From Lytechinus variegatus (lineage: Eukaryota; Echinodermata; Echinoidea; Temnopleuroida; Toxopneustidae): DNA of 64,000 nucleotides. The stretch lies in contig NC_054747.1 of the NCBI RefSeq assembly GCF_018143015.1, forward strand, positions 39,162,233 through 39,226,232, read 5' to 3'. Numbering within the stretch: position 1 is the first letter of the stretch; each line of letters opens with the position of its first letter. Below are positions 52,971 through 64,000 of the stretch, one piece after another. The notes under the pieces were generated by a model, which saw only the letters and a program-made list of their open reading frames with translations, did not search any database and was not told the DNA's origin. Made by a program: the position numbers and the translations under genes.

Positions 52971-53282
52971 GGCCCGTATTCTGAAGTCGGGTTTAACTTA
53001 GACTCGGGTTTAAAGTTGTGGTTTAAGTATGGTGAGCCAATTGTCACATAAATCACTAACAGTAGAGACATCATACTTCAGCTCATTTGGCTCTTAAATC
53101 ATTCATAATTGTATAGGAAGTCTAAAAAAATTATTGGCTTCACCATCGATGAATCAGGAAAGAGCACAGTAAACATAAGAAACATACAACTTAATAAAAA
53201 ATTTGATACGTTTGGCTTCCCATACTTAAACCACAACTTTAAACCTGAGTTTAACTTAAACCCGACTTGAGAATATCAGTCC
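52971..53282. mobile_element. 312-bp MITE with long TIRs
   Basis: Ends GTATTCTGAAGTCGGGTTTA and TAAACCCGACTTGAGAATAT; subterminal TTTAAAGTTGTGGTTTAAGT is inverted at the other end. A diverged relative lies at 61680-61985. Confidence 0.85.
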
Positions 53283-54314
53283 AAAGACTGAAATACGTGA
53301 CTGCTTACCAATATGATCATAGAACATACACAGATTCAAGAAAAAATAAAATCATAAAATACAAATAAATGAAGGAAGGGGAAATACGACTAATAGAAAA
53401 ATAGGAAAAAGGGGGTTGGTAGGGGGGGGGGGGGGTTAACAAGGACGCAAAAACAACAACTGACCATTAACACGAATCACACACACATAACTATCCCAAA
53501 TCTCAGAGGGTCTCAATTAAAATTGTGAAATGCACACTGCCAAAGAGGAAAGGACACTGTTCTCATCATAAATCACAAAACTGATGAATACTATAGACAA
53601 GGAATATTTCATCAAAAAGCGCTTTGAAAATTCAAGAAATCGGCAAAATGGTGGTTAAAAAATGGGAATGACAATATGAAGCAAGATTGGTTTTTTTTTT
53701 TAAATTAGAAGATACCTATTGTGCTTTTACAAACATGATAATAAAGACCAATGATTGATTCCTAAGCAAATCAAGTTAGTGTGACGTTCCCGAACTCCCT
53801 CTACTATACTCCTTGAAAACACGAACAGCAAAAAGATCAGAAAAGAACACAATTTTCAAATAAAATGCTTTCAAAATGAATGACAAAAAAATCCCGATAT
53901 GAAAATTTAGACTTCATTTATTTATTCATTACTTTTTCATAAAATACAAATTGTTCCATGACATGGCTCATAACATGCATTTCCCAATAAAAACAAAACA
54001 AAGCAACAAACAAAAAAAAAAAACAAGCAAACAAGCCCCAAAAAATGAACATTTAAAAAATTAACTTTTGATCGAAAGTGTCAATTTATTTTTGCCTATC
54101 AAGTTATTATCAAGAGAAAGGTAAAAAATATAAAGCAACCATGGCAACCTGAATATTGATAACAATTAAAGACGTTGAATAAATTTAAGAAATGACGCAG
54201 TGTTCTAAACAAGACACACTGTTCGCCTTCAGTCAAATCAAATAATATCAAATAAAAATCAAAAGTCATTATCTGAAAGTAGACAAAAAATTATCGAAAG
54301 TAGAAAAGACTTAC
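53283..54314. other. gene C 5'UTR intron, AT-rich
   Basis: Poly-G run at 53424-53436 and a reversed LINE tail near 53910-54005. No exon seen. Confidence 0.4.
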
Positions 54315-54396
54315 GATGCTCGACGAGGTTAAACTTCTGGCGAATCAACCGAGAAAAGGAGAAGAACTGAATTCGCAATAAAGTAATGATGAATCT
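54315..54396 (-). promoter_or_regulatory. gene C 5'UTR exon
   Basis: Runs from a predicted initiator A at 54396 (GGTCAGATTC) to the donor GTAAGTC at 54314. It would splice to the acceptor at the ATG of gene C. Confidence 0.65.
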
Positions 54397-54420
54397 GACC
54401 AATTCTAGATATGTTGCCAG

Positions 54421-54428
54421 TATTTATA
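54421..54428 (-). promoter_or_regulatory. gene C TATA box
   Basis: TATAAATA on the minus strand; its first T is 32 bp upstream of the initiator-like TCAG, the canonical spacing. Confidence 0.7.
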
Positions 54429-55800
54429 CTCTCTACAAGACAATCAAAATTACAGAACAAATAAATGCTAAACCCAAATGAATTTAATTGATTTCAACTT
54501 TGTTCTGACAACGCTATGTAAAGAAGAAATTGTTTCTTTTTTACAAGGGGGGGGGGGGGGCTTATATAAAGTTAGCGTGAAGAGACTAGATTATTATTTT
54601 ATTTATTGTGGTATCGTCATTATAATAGGAGAATACCTCAATCTTTAGTCAGCCAAATCTATAAGTGTTGATGACATTGCTTTTTCCCATTCGTAATAGA
54701 TTATGACGACAGGAATCGACAATACACTTGACCTTGCTATAACTTTGTCATCGCAAAGACTGGAACTCTATTCAAAAGGATTACACAAAAGCTTTTTGAT
54801 TAAAACAAAATTGAGTACAAATTATGTCGAGGACGAGACGGCCTTGACTCTTCTCATTTTTATTGGTCATTTCATTTTAATTAACCAAAAAAAAGGTGCA
54901 GAGGCGACTTTGTTTGTTTATTGATATCTATATGAAACAAGAAAAACAGAATTTATTGTCCGAATAATGACGCCCAATGAGAGCAAACAGCTTGTAAATT
55001 CTGTTTGATTTGACCATTTTGAAAACAAAAGGTGTACGCGCTCCGTTTCTTATGCGTAACCGATATCCGTGAAATCAGACTTTTATTACCAAAAAAATGC
55101 AAATAAACAAAGTCACGGGATAATTTGCTTCTCTTCTTCTTTACATCGTCATGGTGGCCATCACATCCTGTGAATTCATTGTTGCATGAATCCACAAGGT
55201 AACTGAATTGACGTAGGTAGGCAGGGGCTGATCCAGCCTTCGCCAACAAGGGGGGGGGGGGCGGAATTTTTTCAGCCCTATTTTCCCCGATCGGCCGTTC
55301 GAACATGATTTTTGTTTGTTTCTTTGAAGGGGTAGTCCTAATAGTATCTTCTTAGCTTTGATTCTTCTAAATACACATAAATATATAATATAATCCTTAT
55401 GCGACCGCGAAGCTCGAGCAAATTTTTTTCTGAAATTTTATGTATTTTCCAAAAATTTGAAGATTCTAGGCAATGTTTATGCAACCAAATAATTACGCAA
55501 GCAGAAATTGTACGTTTTGAACTGATCGAAAAGGTAGGCCTACCTATTGCTTGCAGTTAGCCATGAAGACGTTACATATTTCAACAATCAAATAATACGA
55601 GCGCCAGGTGTGAGATGATTTTTTTGTTGACATTTTTACCTAAAGAATGGAAATTCTAAGCACTTTTCGTAACTTAAACAGTATAGGTATATAACTTAAC
55701 AATTGATGCAAGAGCGAAGTGCGAGCGGAAAAAAATCGAGATTTAGACCTAAAAACGGGACACTATTCATATTTTGTAAATCATGAAAAGGATGAGTAAT
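54429..55800. other. intergenic, no gene
   Basis: AT-rich with poly-G runs (54547-54560, 55250-55261) and GCGAAGCTCGAGC-type motifs near 55407 and 55710. No supported gene. Confidence 0.4.
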
Positions 55801-56372
55801 TATGGAAGCTTATAGAAGTGCCACCCAGATGTTGAGATAATTATCTTTTGAACATCTTTTAGAATAGATGATCAGATGACAAGATCCCGGATCTCATCAT
55901 GTCGAAATCTTTAAGAAGAGATGATCAGATGACAAGATCCCGGATCTCATTGTGTCGACATCTTGTAGTCAGAATAGATGATCACATGACAAGATCCTGG
56001 ATCTCATCATGTCGACATCTGTTAGAAGAGATGATCAAATGACAAGATCTTGGATCTTATCACGTTTACATCCCGTGGGAGAGATGATCAGATGGCAAGA
56101 TCTTGAATCTCGTCATGTCTACATCCAGTGGAAGAGATGATCAGATGTCATGATCTTGTAACTCGTCATGTCTGCATCTTTAAGAAGAGATGGTCAGATG
56201 ACAAGATCTCCGATCCATAATCATTTAATCTGATCATCTCTTCTAAAAGATGTCGACATGACGAGATCCGGGATCATCTGATCATCTCTTCTAAAAGATG
56301 TCGACATGATGAGATCCGGGATCTTGTCATCTGATCATCTATTTCACAAGATGTCGAGATGACGAGATCCGG
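55801..56372. mobile_element. short relative of the 5.1-kb foldback element
   Basis: Opens TATGGAAGCTTATAGAAGTG and GAGATAATTATC, as in the foldback arms (39157, 43850), followed by diverged minisatellite units (ATGATCAGATGACAAGATCC) and inverted units at 56222-56372. Ends approximate. Confidence 0.7.
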
Positions 56373-56915
56373 GCCTCTCGGCCCCCTGGATCCGCCTATG
56401 AGTAGGACAGTTACAATGATAACCAAATGAACGAAGTATTTACTGCCAAATATAAATCCAAATTCCGAATGGCGAAGATTGAGATGGAAATTTGAAGGGA
56501 CTGTGCTCAAATTCAAAACTGCGGAGAATTTTTCACACATTTTTCACATTGTGTTCGTCTACACTCTGGATTTTAAGGAATCGAAATCAATTCCCACTTT
56601 GGCAGGGTTGTGAAAAGTGAACAGCAAATCTAATTATAATATTATGTACTGCCTTTCAGGTCTGAAATTATGTAAATTTATATCCTTTAGCTTTAACTTC
56701 AATTCCACAAGTTTTAATTCTAATTCTAAATTGTTTGAAAAGATATTATACATTCACAACTGTATGTTCGTTGTTATCATTATTTTTCTTTTGCTTGTTT
56801 ATTATTGATATGTATTTCAGCATTTTTATGTGGCGTGGAAAAAAAATAAATGAAATAAACCTTAAATCAAATCAAAATCATCTTAAACTGGTCTCAAACT
56901 ACTGACGTTTTGGAT
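56373..56915. other. intergenic; LINE-tail-like end near 56820-56880
   Basis: AAATAAATGAAATAAACCTT followed by AAATCAAATCAAAATC resembles a LINE tail. No gene. Confidence 0.35.
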
Positions 56916-58047
56916 CAGTGGCGTAACTACGGGGGGGGGGGGGGGCACGGGGGCACGTGACTTGTGTCCCCATCGACTGGCAAAAAACCCACAAAAAACA
57001 TTAAAAGACGAGGGAACAGGGGAAAAGAGAAGAAAAGAGAAATGTGGTGGGGGAAGAAAAAAAAGTATTAAATTATGTTATATAACATAAGATATTTCAA
57101 GATAACTTTACAAAACATAATTTGGTTAGGGCATATGTGTTCATCATTCCTGATGCTCGCATTGTCCGTTTAAAGAGATAAATAATCCTGTTTTACTATA
57201 ATATTCAGTTTTCAAGTAAAAAAAAACCGAAAATATTTCCTCACGCTTCAATTCATTGTTGTTTTATGTAGTGACATGTGCTTCTTTTTCATGACTTCTA
57301 AAAGTGATTGTCCCTTTTAAGGTCTGAATATAAAACATTTCCAGTCCGTGCTTACGTTCACATTAGTGCATTGGTAAGATAATGTCTGCTCTTCATGAGT
57401 TCTAAAAACTCCTTAAAATGTCACCTTTTCTTGTCTGAATGTCAACAATTTTCAGCTCGCTCTTAGGGCTACTATCATTTGGTTAGTGAAAGGTAATGTC
57501 TTAGTTTTTCCTTCAAGCAGGCCTTAGAATGCCCCTCTTCAGGGCTGAATTTCAAAAATTTTCAGCTCGAGCTTTGCGCTCGCAATATTTGACATGTGAG
57601 ATGCATATCATATATGTTAACCATGATTACAATGACTGCAAAAAGTGTTTCATGTGTTTAAGATGTATTTCCAACAAAATCAGCAAGCGCATGACACTCG
57701 CATTACATGACTATGGTGAGATACATGCATGCATGCTTTTCATGAATTCCTTTGAAAAAGTCCATAAAATGTCTCTGTTAGGGGGTCAATTATACAAAAA
57801 TTCATCTCGCGCTTGGCACTAGCGTTGCTTGTTTGGTGAGACAAGTACGTATCATGATTATAATGCCCCTATTTAGGTCTAAATATGAAAAAAAGCTCGC
57901 GATTTGTGCTCGCATTATTTGATCAGTAATATAGGCCTACATAACCGTTAAAGGCACATGCCTTAAAATCATGTCAATAAACTTGGGAACCGACTCAAAA
58001 AGATTCTGGTGCCCCCCCCCCATGTCATGACCCACGGAACGCCACTG
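56916..58047. mobile_element. hAT-like nonautonomous element, 1.1 kb
   Basis: Ends CAGTGGCGTAACTACGG and GGAACGCCACTG; same family as 35394-36416, with matching internal order (CTGATGCTCGCATTGTC, then GCTCGCAATATTTGA-type units). Flanks TTTTGGAT/ATAAGGAT share only 5 of 8 bases, suggesting an older insertion. Confidence 0.82.
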
Positions 58048-58560
58048 ATAAGGATTAATCATCATAAATGTTTGAAATTCAGAATGAGGTTGACAAAGTT
58101 TGAGCTGATATAATAGAGATATTTTTAAAAATTGTGCCATTAAACGGATATGTATCTCATTTATCAAATAATGCGAGCGCGAAGCGCGAGCTGAAACTTT
58201 TTGATATCAAACCTAAAAAGTTGACATTAACAAATTCATTTAATTATTATACGTACATGCCAGACTAAACAAATAATACGAGCACATAGCGCAATCTGAA
58301 AAATCTTTATTTATTGAACCCAAACAGGGATATTTAAGGAATATTTTAAAAATAATTCATGAAGAGTTTAAATGTATATTTCACAATCCCACCATATTGC
58401 TCATATTGCTAGAATTGCACCTTAACACATGGAGTACTTTTTGTAGTCATTGTAATCATGAACATGATATGTATCTCACTAACCAAATATTGCAAGCGCG
58501 AAGCGCAAGCTGAAAATTCTGAAATCTAGACCTGAAGAGGGGCATTCTAACGCTTGTTCT
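58048..58560. repeat. GCGAGCGCGAAGCGCGAGC-containing repeat fragments
   Basis: Cores GCGAGCGCGAAGCGCGAGCT (58172) and GCAAGCGCGAAGCGCAAGCT (58493) in minus orientation relative to the neighbouring hAT-like element; probably another fragment of that family. Confidence 0.55.
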
Positions 58561-58813
58561 TTGGAATTCATAAATCGTCGGAATAATGAACTTCCGGAAA
58601 ATTCTGTCATTCTGAATAACGCACCTTTCGAATAGTGAGCTGTTCTTACCAAAGTCACATCTCCCCTACTGCGCGGCGGCCTTACGGCGGGTTGAAAACA
58701 GTGGTTTTGTGGTTTTAATTCAAACAACCAATATTAATTTCGTATACAATAATCGTTAAAACGGCTGTTTTTGACTCGCCGTATGGCCGCCCTACAGGAG
58801 AAATGTGACCGAT

Positions 58814-59391
58814 TCTACGGTTACACCAACGCAATCGAAATAATGTACTTTGATCGGTCTGGAGTCGGTTTCGTTTGCGTGACTATAACATACCCATACA
58901 TTCGTAATTCCGAAGCTTCGTTATTCCGAAGGTTCGTAAGTCCGAAAACGAAATGAGAATCGTAATGCCGAAGGTTCGTTAGTCCAAAAATGAAGTGAGG
59001 TTCGTAATTCCGAAGGTTCGTTAATCCGAAAAAGAAATGAGGTTCGTAATTCCGAAGGTCCGTTAGTCCGAAAACTAAATGATTGACTAACCTTATTTGG
59101 TTTTCGGACTAACAAACCTTCGGAACAACGAACCTTATTTCGTTTTCGGACTAACGAACCTTTGGAACAACGAACCTCATTTCGTTTTCTGATTAACGAA
59201 CCTTCGGAACAACGAACCTTATTTCGTTTTCGGATTATCGAACCTTCGGAATAACGCCACAAATGTTCCGATTAACGAACCATTTTTTTCGTTTTCGGAT
59301 TAACGAACATCGACGTATAGGCAATTTATGTGTTTCGGAATTACGAACTTTCGGAATAAAGAACCTTCGGAATTACGAAGTGTAACCGTAA
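58814..59391. repeat. foldback minisatellite (GTTCGTTAGTCCGAAAACG)
   Basis: Ends TACGGTTACAC and GTGTAACCGTA are inverted. Left units read GTTCGTTAGTCCGAAAA, right units TTTTCGGACTAACGAACC, with AATTCCGAAGG between. About 18-25-bp units arranged as a foldback. The basic, Ser-rich frame across it is an artefact. Confidence 0.82.
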
Positions 59392-60239
59392 AATATGATA
59401 TAAACAATGAGAAGTCATACTCAACTTAATAACGATACATGATAAGGTTTATTACAGAAGAAATATTGACACTTAACGATCGTATATATTCCACTTTTGA
59501 ATGTACAAATTTCCTTATACAAATATCATTTTCATGTAATGAATTCAAATATAATATATATATTTTGTACATGTATCTGAATTTTTTTTATATACAAGTA
59601 AAGAATCATTTTAAAGAAATGTACGTTGTTGTGCAATCATTGAAAATTAGTTTACAGATATTATCACCATTAGTCAAACTTATCACTATCTCTTTATACA
59701 GATCTTTTTCCGTTTTAAAATTTTAGAAAATTATTATAAAGTTGTGATTTTGTTTGCGCTATCATTGATTGTGTTGACAAGTTAAAGTCTTAATTGAAGG
59801 GATTTCTGGTTTGGAAGTATCCTGATAAGGTAAATAGAACTAATGTTAACAAAGGGTAACTAAATTTCGATTTGACTCCACAATGGACGGTGGAGCTCAT
59901 TGTAACCACGCTAATTTATCACTGAAAAGCTGAATGAATGAATGAATGAATACAATAATTCAACGACGAATTCCACTTGATGAATACATTCTCTTTTTCT
60001 TTGAAGACTTACAATTCAGGATTTACTATAATCCAGGCAAAAAGATATAAATATATTCTGGATTGTTTTCATTGTTGGGAGTAGGGGGGGGGGGGGCTAC
60101 TTCTCACCACCAACATGACCAAAGTTCATTGACCTTACATGACCTTTGACCTTGATCATGTGACCTGAAATTCGAACAGCTTTAGATAAGATTTAACATT
60201 GCAATGAATGGGGATTTCCAAGGCTCCTGTTTTTAAAAA
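59392..60239. other. intergenic, no gene
   Basis: AT-rich; GAATGAATGAATGAAT run near 59935, poly-G at 60087-60098, and AATGACC/CATGACC-type short repeats at 60110-60170. Confidence 0.4.
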
Positions 60240-60460
60240 TAGTTGTTAGGGTACCCGGCAGGATTACTTCGTTAAATGCACGAGTGCTGAAAGGCAGCTC
60301 GAGCTCAAGCCGGGTTAATAATAATGATAATAATAACAACGCGCCTCGGAATAGAATAATTCTAGATAGATGGCGCTATATAAATGCCTATTATCATTAT
60401 TATTCTTATTACTATTATTATCATTATTATTGTTATAATTGTTATTATTATAATTAAGGT
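60240..60460 (+). repeat. SINE/LINE-tail repeat copy
   Basis: GTACCCGGCAGGATTACTTC, then AGATGGCGCTATATAAATGC and a TTATTATTA-rich end, the same tail type as at 31420. Confidence 0.55.
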
Positions 60461-62409
60461 CCTTTTGAGCATTTGGGGGCTAAATTGCCCCCAGTCCCCA
60501 CATTAGAAAATGAGCAAGCAGCTATCGCTACATATACATTTGACCCATGATTCCTTATATTAAGTAGAGACCCTTTTCCCCGTTTGTTTTTAATGACATA
60601 TTTTGTTAAATCGGGGCTGTGAAAACCAAATATACGTTTTAAACATGATCATTTTTAGTGCAACACAAAGCCCACATTTCATTCTCCTCTATATTTTTTC
60701 CAAATTAGAAAAGAAAATCTTTGGATCATTCTCATTGTTGATTAGGGAAAATTAATCAATAGTATATTATAGTGATTTCAACACACTGGTGTGGTCCTAG
60801 TGCAGACGCCCACATATACTCGTTTAGTTTGTTGAAATCCAAGGAAGCCCCTCCCCCCTTCTGAAAAAACAGGCCGCTTAACGCCTGCTGAACATGTCCT
60901 TGGATGGTCGATTATTTGGCTTTTTCCCACAAATTCGAGATATTGACCATTATTGCGACATGATGGTCGTTATCTCGAATTTAAAGAGAAATATGAAATT
61001 TCCGATCAGACCTTGGTCTTAGTAAATATTTACCCATCGTATGAGATTTTGAGATAAAGCTAGGCGCCACAGCAATGTCAATGATGATGTAACAAATAAA
61101 AGGCGGAGCTTGGCAGTGCGCATGTGCAGGAAGGACAGACTGACGTTCCTATTTATCTATCAATGCTACTTAACACTTACATTTCATACGACTGACAATA
61201 AAGCAAAAAAAATGGCTAATCGTCTCTTGTTGTTAAGAACTTACAGGTTCGTCTATGGTTTACTTATCACGGAAATCTAATCTGTAGGATTTTGCAGCTA
61301 ATTTGACAATTGTTTTTTAAGCCATCTTAACATTTTCGTTATTTTGTGGTTGCCAAATCAACGATTTGATTGTACTGACATAATTACTATGGATGAAAAT
61401 TGACGACGTAACCTGCTACCGATTCAAATTTCAGAACCACTATACTATTTTATTCCAAAACGCATAAAACTATTTTATTTATCAGGTGTTGACTAACATA
61501 CCAATGGTAAGATTGATAAGTGAGTGGTATTAATGATGAAATGGAGAAACTACATTTACAAAGCGATTTCTAACTGGTTCTTGCATACATAATAAATGAC
61601 AAAAATACAGTGCGCCTTTCTCTACAAAATGACACTACTCTATTATATTATACAAGCGGGGTCGCATTTCATAAAGATTTTGTAAAACTTGCACGAATTT
61701 AAATCAACTGACTACCCATAGCTAAGCCACAACTTTTGGCCAGATTTGATTAAAACCAGACTTCTCTCTCACGGGAGAGGTTCAAAGTGTGGGCTCCTCT
61801 GGCTCTCAACCATTTTTAACTGTCCGGGTGGAGTACAAAAGATAGCTGTCTTCTTCATCAAAGAATTAGGAGAAAGCACATTAAACATAAGAAACCATGT
61901 GTACAAATTTTAACATTTTTGGCTTTCCATAATATTAGCACAGAGTTAGACCATGGTCTAAGTTCCACTGGTTAAGTGAAGGGAGAGTTTAGCAATTCAT
62001 GAGTTTTATAGTACATGCGCCACCAACGTTCGTTTTCATGAGAGGTATGCTTTTACCGTGTTTGTCTCATTGATCAATATTTCTTAGAATGCAATTATAC
62101 TTTTTTTACAAAATACACGAATAGAGAGTGAAAATATAAAAGTTAAAGAAATTTGAAAACTTAACAACGAATCCTTGACGCGGAGATGATCACGGACAAA
62201 TAATCAGTAGAACAAAAAAGATGCAAACTCTAATGTTCAAATGAAGTTTGCAATTCTTCTACAAAATTAATAAACCCCGTGATTTGTGCGGGTTGATGGA
62301 TACACATTGGTAAGCCAATGGCTCAGGATTGACGCGAATGAGTGACGTCACAAAAGGGACGCAACTTGCACACATGTCCGTGAATCTAGTATCATCACAC
62401 AGATTAATG
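60461..62409. other. downstream of the GPCR exon; diverged MITE at 61680-61985
   Basis: Contains a diverged relative of the MITE at 52971-53282 (GGAGAAAGCACATTAAACATAAG compared with the same segment there). No further gene recognised; the 3'UTR of the GPCR gene would start here. Confidence 0.4.
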
Positions 62410-62618
62410 TCAGTCTGAGGTCAGAAGACCTTGACTTGGATCTGTTTTCGTATTAACCCTTGACATTTGCATGTATTCGGTGCTGTTCGTTCGCCCCGTT
62501 GGGTTCGGCCGTTGGGTGCGTCGACTTGCCGTACTCGTGATAGCAGTTGTGTCATTAGGACGTTGAGGGCAGCATGGACAGCTTGCGAAGGCGGTTCGAA
62601 ATTCTCGTCGGAATTTAG
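62410..62618 (-). CDS. probable last exon of a rhodopsin-like GPCR (helix 8 and C-terminal tail)
   Basis: Acceptor TTTTGCTTTCCCGCTAG, then 2 nt and 68 codons to TGA. Opens KFRREFRTAFASCPCC: the basic-hydrophobic helix 8 and palmitoylatable cysteines that follow the NPxxY helix in class A receptors, typically after N-S or N-K. The remainder is Ser/Thr- and Arg-rich (TTAITSTASRRTQR, STEYMQMSRV), as expected for an intracellular tail. The region is more GC- and CpG-rich than its flanks. The upstream exons with the seven helices must lie beyond 64000 or were not recognised. Ligand class cannot be told; peptide-type receptors often show this tail. Confidence 0.6.
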
Positions 62619-64000
62619 CTAGCGGGAAAGCAAAAGATAATTATGTAATTACAGCAACGTGAATCAATACCATTACATGCTTTATAAAAAGAGAAAAACT
62701 CTAATCAATTTCAGCCCCAAAGGGAGAAAATTTTGACTTTTCGTGCCAAATGATTATAGCACAAAAAGTATTTTATGTGTTGTCAGAGGGAATGGGTGCC
62801 TGATACAAATTTACAAAACAAAGAACCGACGGCAGTCATGTGATCATTCAACAGTAGACGATATATTGTCTTTCGCATTTTATCAAAGACGGAACTGCAG
62901 CTCTAATTGATTTGTTTTGCTTGTTTTTTCTTTTTTATACAGATATCCTAAAAGTAGGCATCCTCTGTTAAAAGTAATACTTTTGCTTGAAAACAAACCA
63001 AACGTCAATAAGCAAAACTTTGTGAAACTCGCCGCATACTCTACGATCGGGCTAAAACTTGTTTTTGATATTTTACATTAAAAAAACGATAGTTCAAAGA
63101 GTTTTAAAGTCAGCAGAATGCTCGAAAAGCTAAAATAAAACTAATTTTTAGCTACAAGCCTCGTGGTCAAAGTTCACGTCGAATCGGCATCAGATTGTAG
63201 TCGGTGATGCTGTAATTGCGATCTGGACTAAACAAATGTCTTTCAACCTACATAGAAGGTCGAAATAGACAACAATTTCATTCAGTACTAAAACCACTAT
63301 TCGGAACATGTGTCAGTTGGTATATTCATATTTCAAATGCTATCATATTTTTATTTCTAAATCGGATCGGAAAAGGATCGTGTAGATTATTATTGACAGG
63401 CGTTTTATCTCCAATTGTTGTCCTGCGGTGCGCTCCCGCAACCCTTCGGGATCCCCCCTTAACAACGCTTGTCTCGGAATGGTGGGTAAACGCATCCTCT
63501 TGACACAAGCAGGTGGAGGGGGGGGGGGGCAAAGGGTTGCGTTTGTGTGCCGCACAGGAACGCAACGGAACGCACCGCACCGGAACGCACAGCAACCCAC
63601 TTGTTCACTGCTACCACCCTGCCTGTGGTGAATCTACAGGTAGGACTATGGCATGCCAATGTTGTACAGAGCACACACTTCAAAAAATCATTAAAATATC
63701 ATTTTTGTGACCAAAACTACTAATTTTCATACAGTTGCAATTTATTTTTTATTAGTAACTTGGGAATAATTTTTGTATTCACCAGAGCGCTCAAAAACTT
63801 GAATTTTTGGCATATTTTTGTGTACGCCCTCTATTGGTAGAAAGTAATATGGCAAGAAAGATTTCATTTTTTGATCTCTATTTTTAATTAAGAAAAAAAT
63901 GATTTAAAGAATCAAATTGAAATAAGAGCCAAGTAGTATGAATAATAGGTGTAATGAAAACTGTCAGTGTAAAAAAATCATGCATTTGCCCCAAAGAAAA
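62619..64000. other. intron upstream of the GPCR exon; no further exon seen
   Basis: AT-rich to 63400, then a CpG-rich repeat-like patch at 63420-63640 with poly-G and CGGAACGCAC/CGCAACGGAACGCACC motifs. Frames there are short, overlapping and on both strands, so none is called. Confidence 0.4.

Noticed and set aside
58921..59262. basic Arg/Ser-rich repeat protein
   Set aside because: Translation of the foldback minisatellite; no start context, splice sites or signal peptide.
63326..63710. several overlapping frames near the right end
   Set aside because: Open on both strands across a CpG-rich repeat with poly-G; no splice or promoter support.

Overview
This is a eukaryotic, intron-rich, AT-rich window from an invertebrate deuterostome. 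An echinoderm, most likely sea-urchin-like, fits best. Supporting signs are GT-AG introns, abundant miniature inverted-repeat elements with TTAA or 8-bp target duplications, long foldback elements whose arms are tandem arrays (the architecture of sea urchin TU elements), tRNA-derived SINEs and 5'-truncated non-LTR retrotransposons. The species cannot be fixed from sequence alone. Most open frames in the window are shadows or repeats; the real genes are built from short exons that I assembled by matching splice sites and intron phase.

Left third (about 0.5-22.2 kb, minus strand): ten consecutive exons of a SID-1/SIDT family membrane protein. They encode a signal peptide, nearly the whole beta-rich ectodomain, the first transmembrane helix and the start of the cytoplasmic loop; the rest lies beyond the left edge. 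Intron 1 (14.9 kb) is packed with repeats: a split CR1-like retrotransposon, a satellite foldback carrying YY1-like motifs, several MITEs and SINEs. The octamer TACATGTA is strongly concentrated in this gene and nearly absent outside it.

Middle (about 25-54.4 kb): three small secreted-protein genes that appear to be paralogues: A (25.3-30.6 kb, minus), B (33.0-44.3 kb, plus) and C (49.9-54.4 kb, minus). A and B are divergent; B and C are convergent. All three share a signal-peptide exon ending in a phase-1 intron, then one exon encoding a short charged segment, a dibasic site followed by Ser, a Ser-rich block and a Thr/Pro-rich tail. A and C also share a 5'UTR intron whose acceptor abuts the ATG. 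C has a clean TATA/initiator promoter and B a TATA box. This family is the best candidate here for something undescribed. The 10.9-kb intron of B contains a 5.1-kb foldback element ending 33 bp before exon 2, and a triple nest of transposons.

Right part (54.4-64 kb): mostly repeats, plus one probable last exon of a rhodopsin-like GPCR (helix 8 and C-terminal tail) on the minus strand at 62.4-62.6 kb, whose other exons would lie off the right edge.

No rRNA, functional tRNA, CRISPR array or prokaryotic feature was seen. No searches were run; homology statements rest on recognised motifs and splice-phase consistency.
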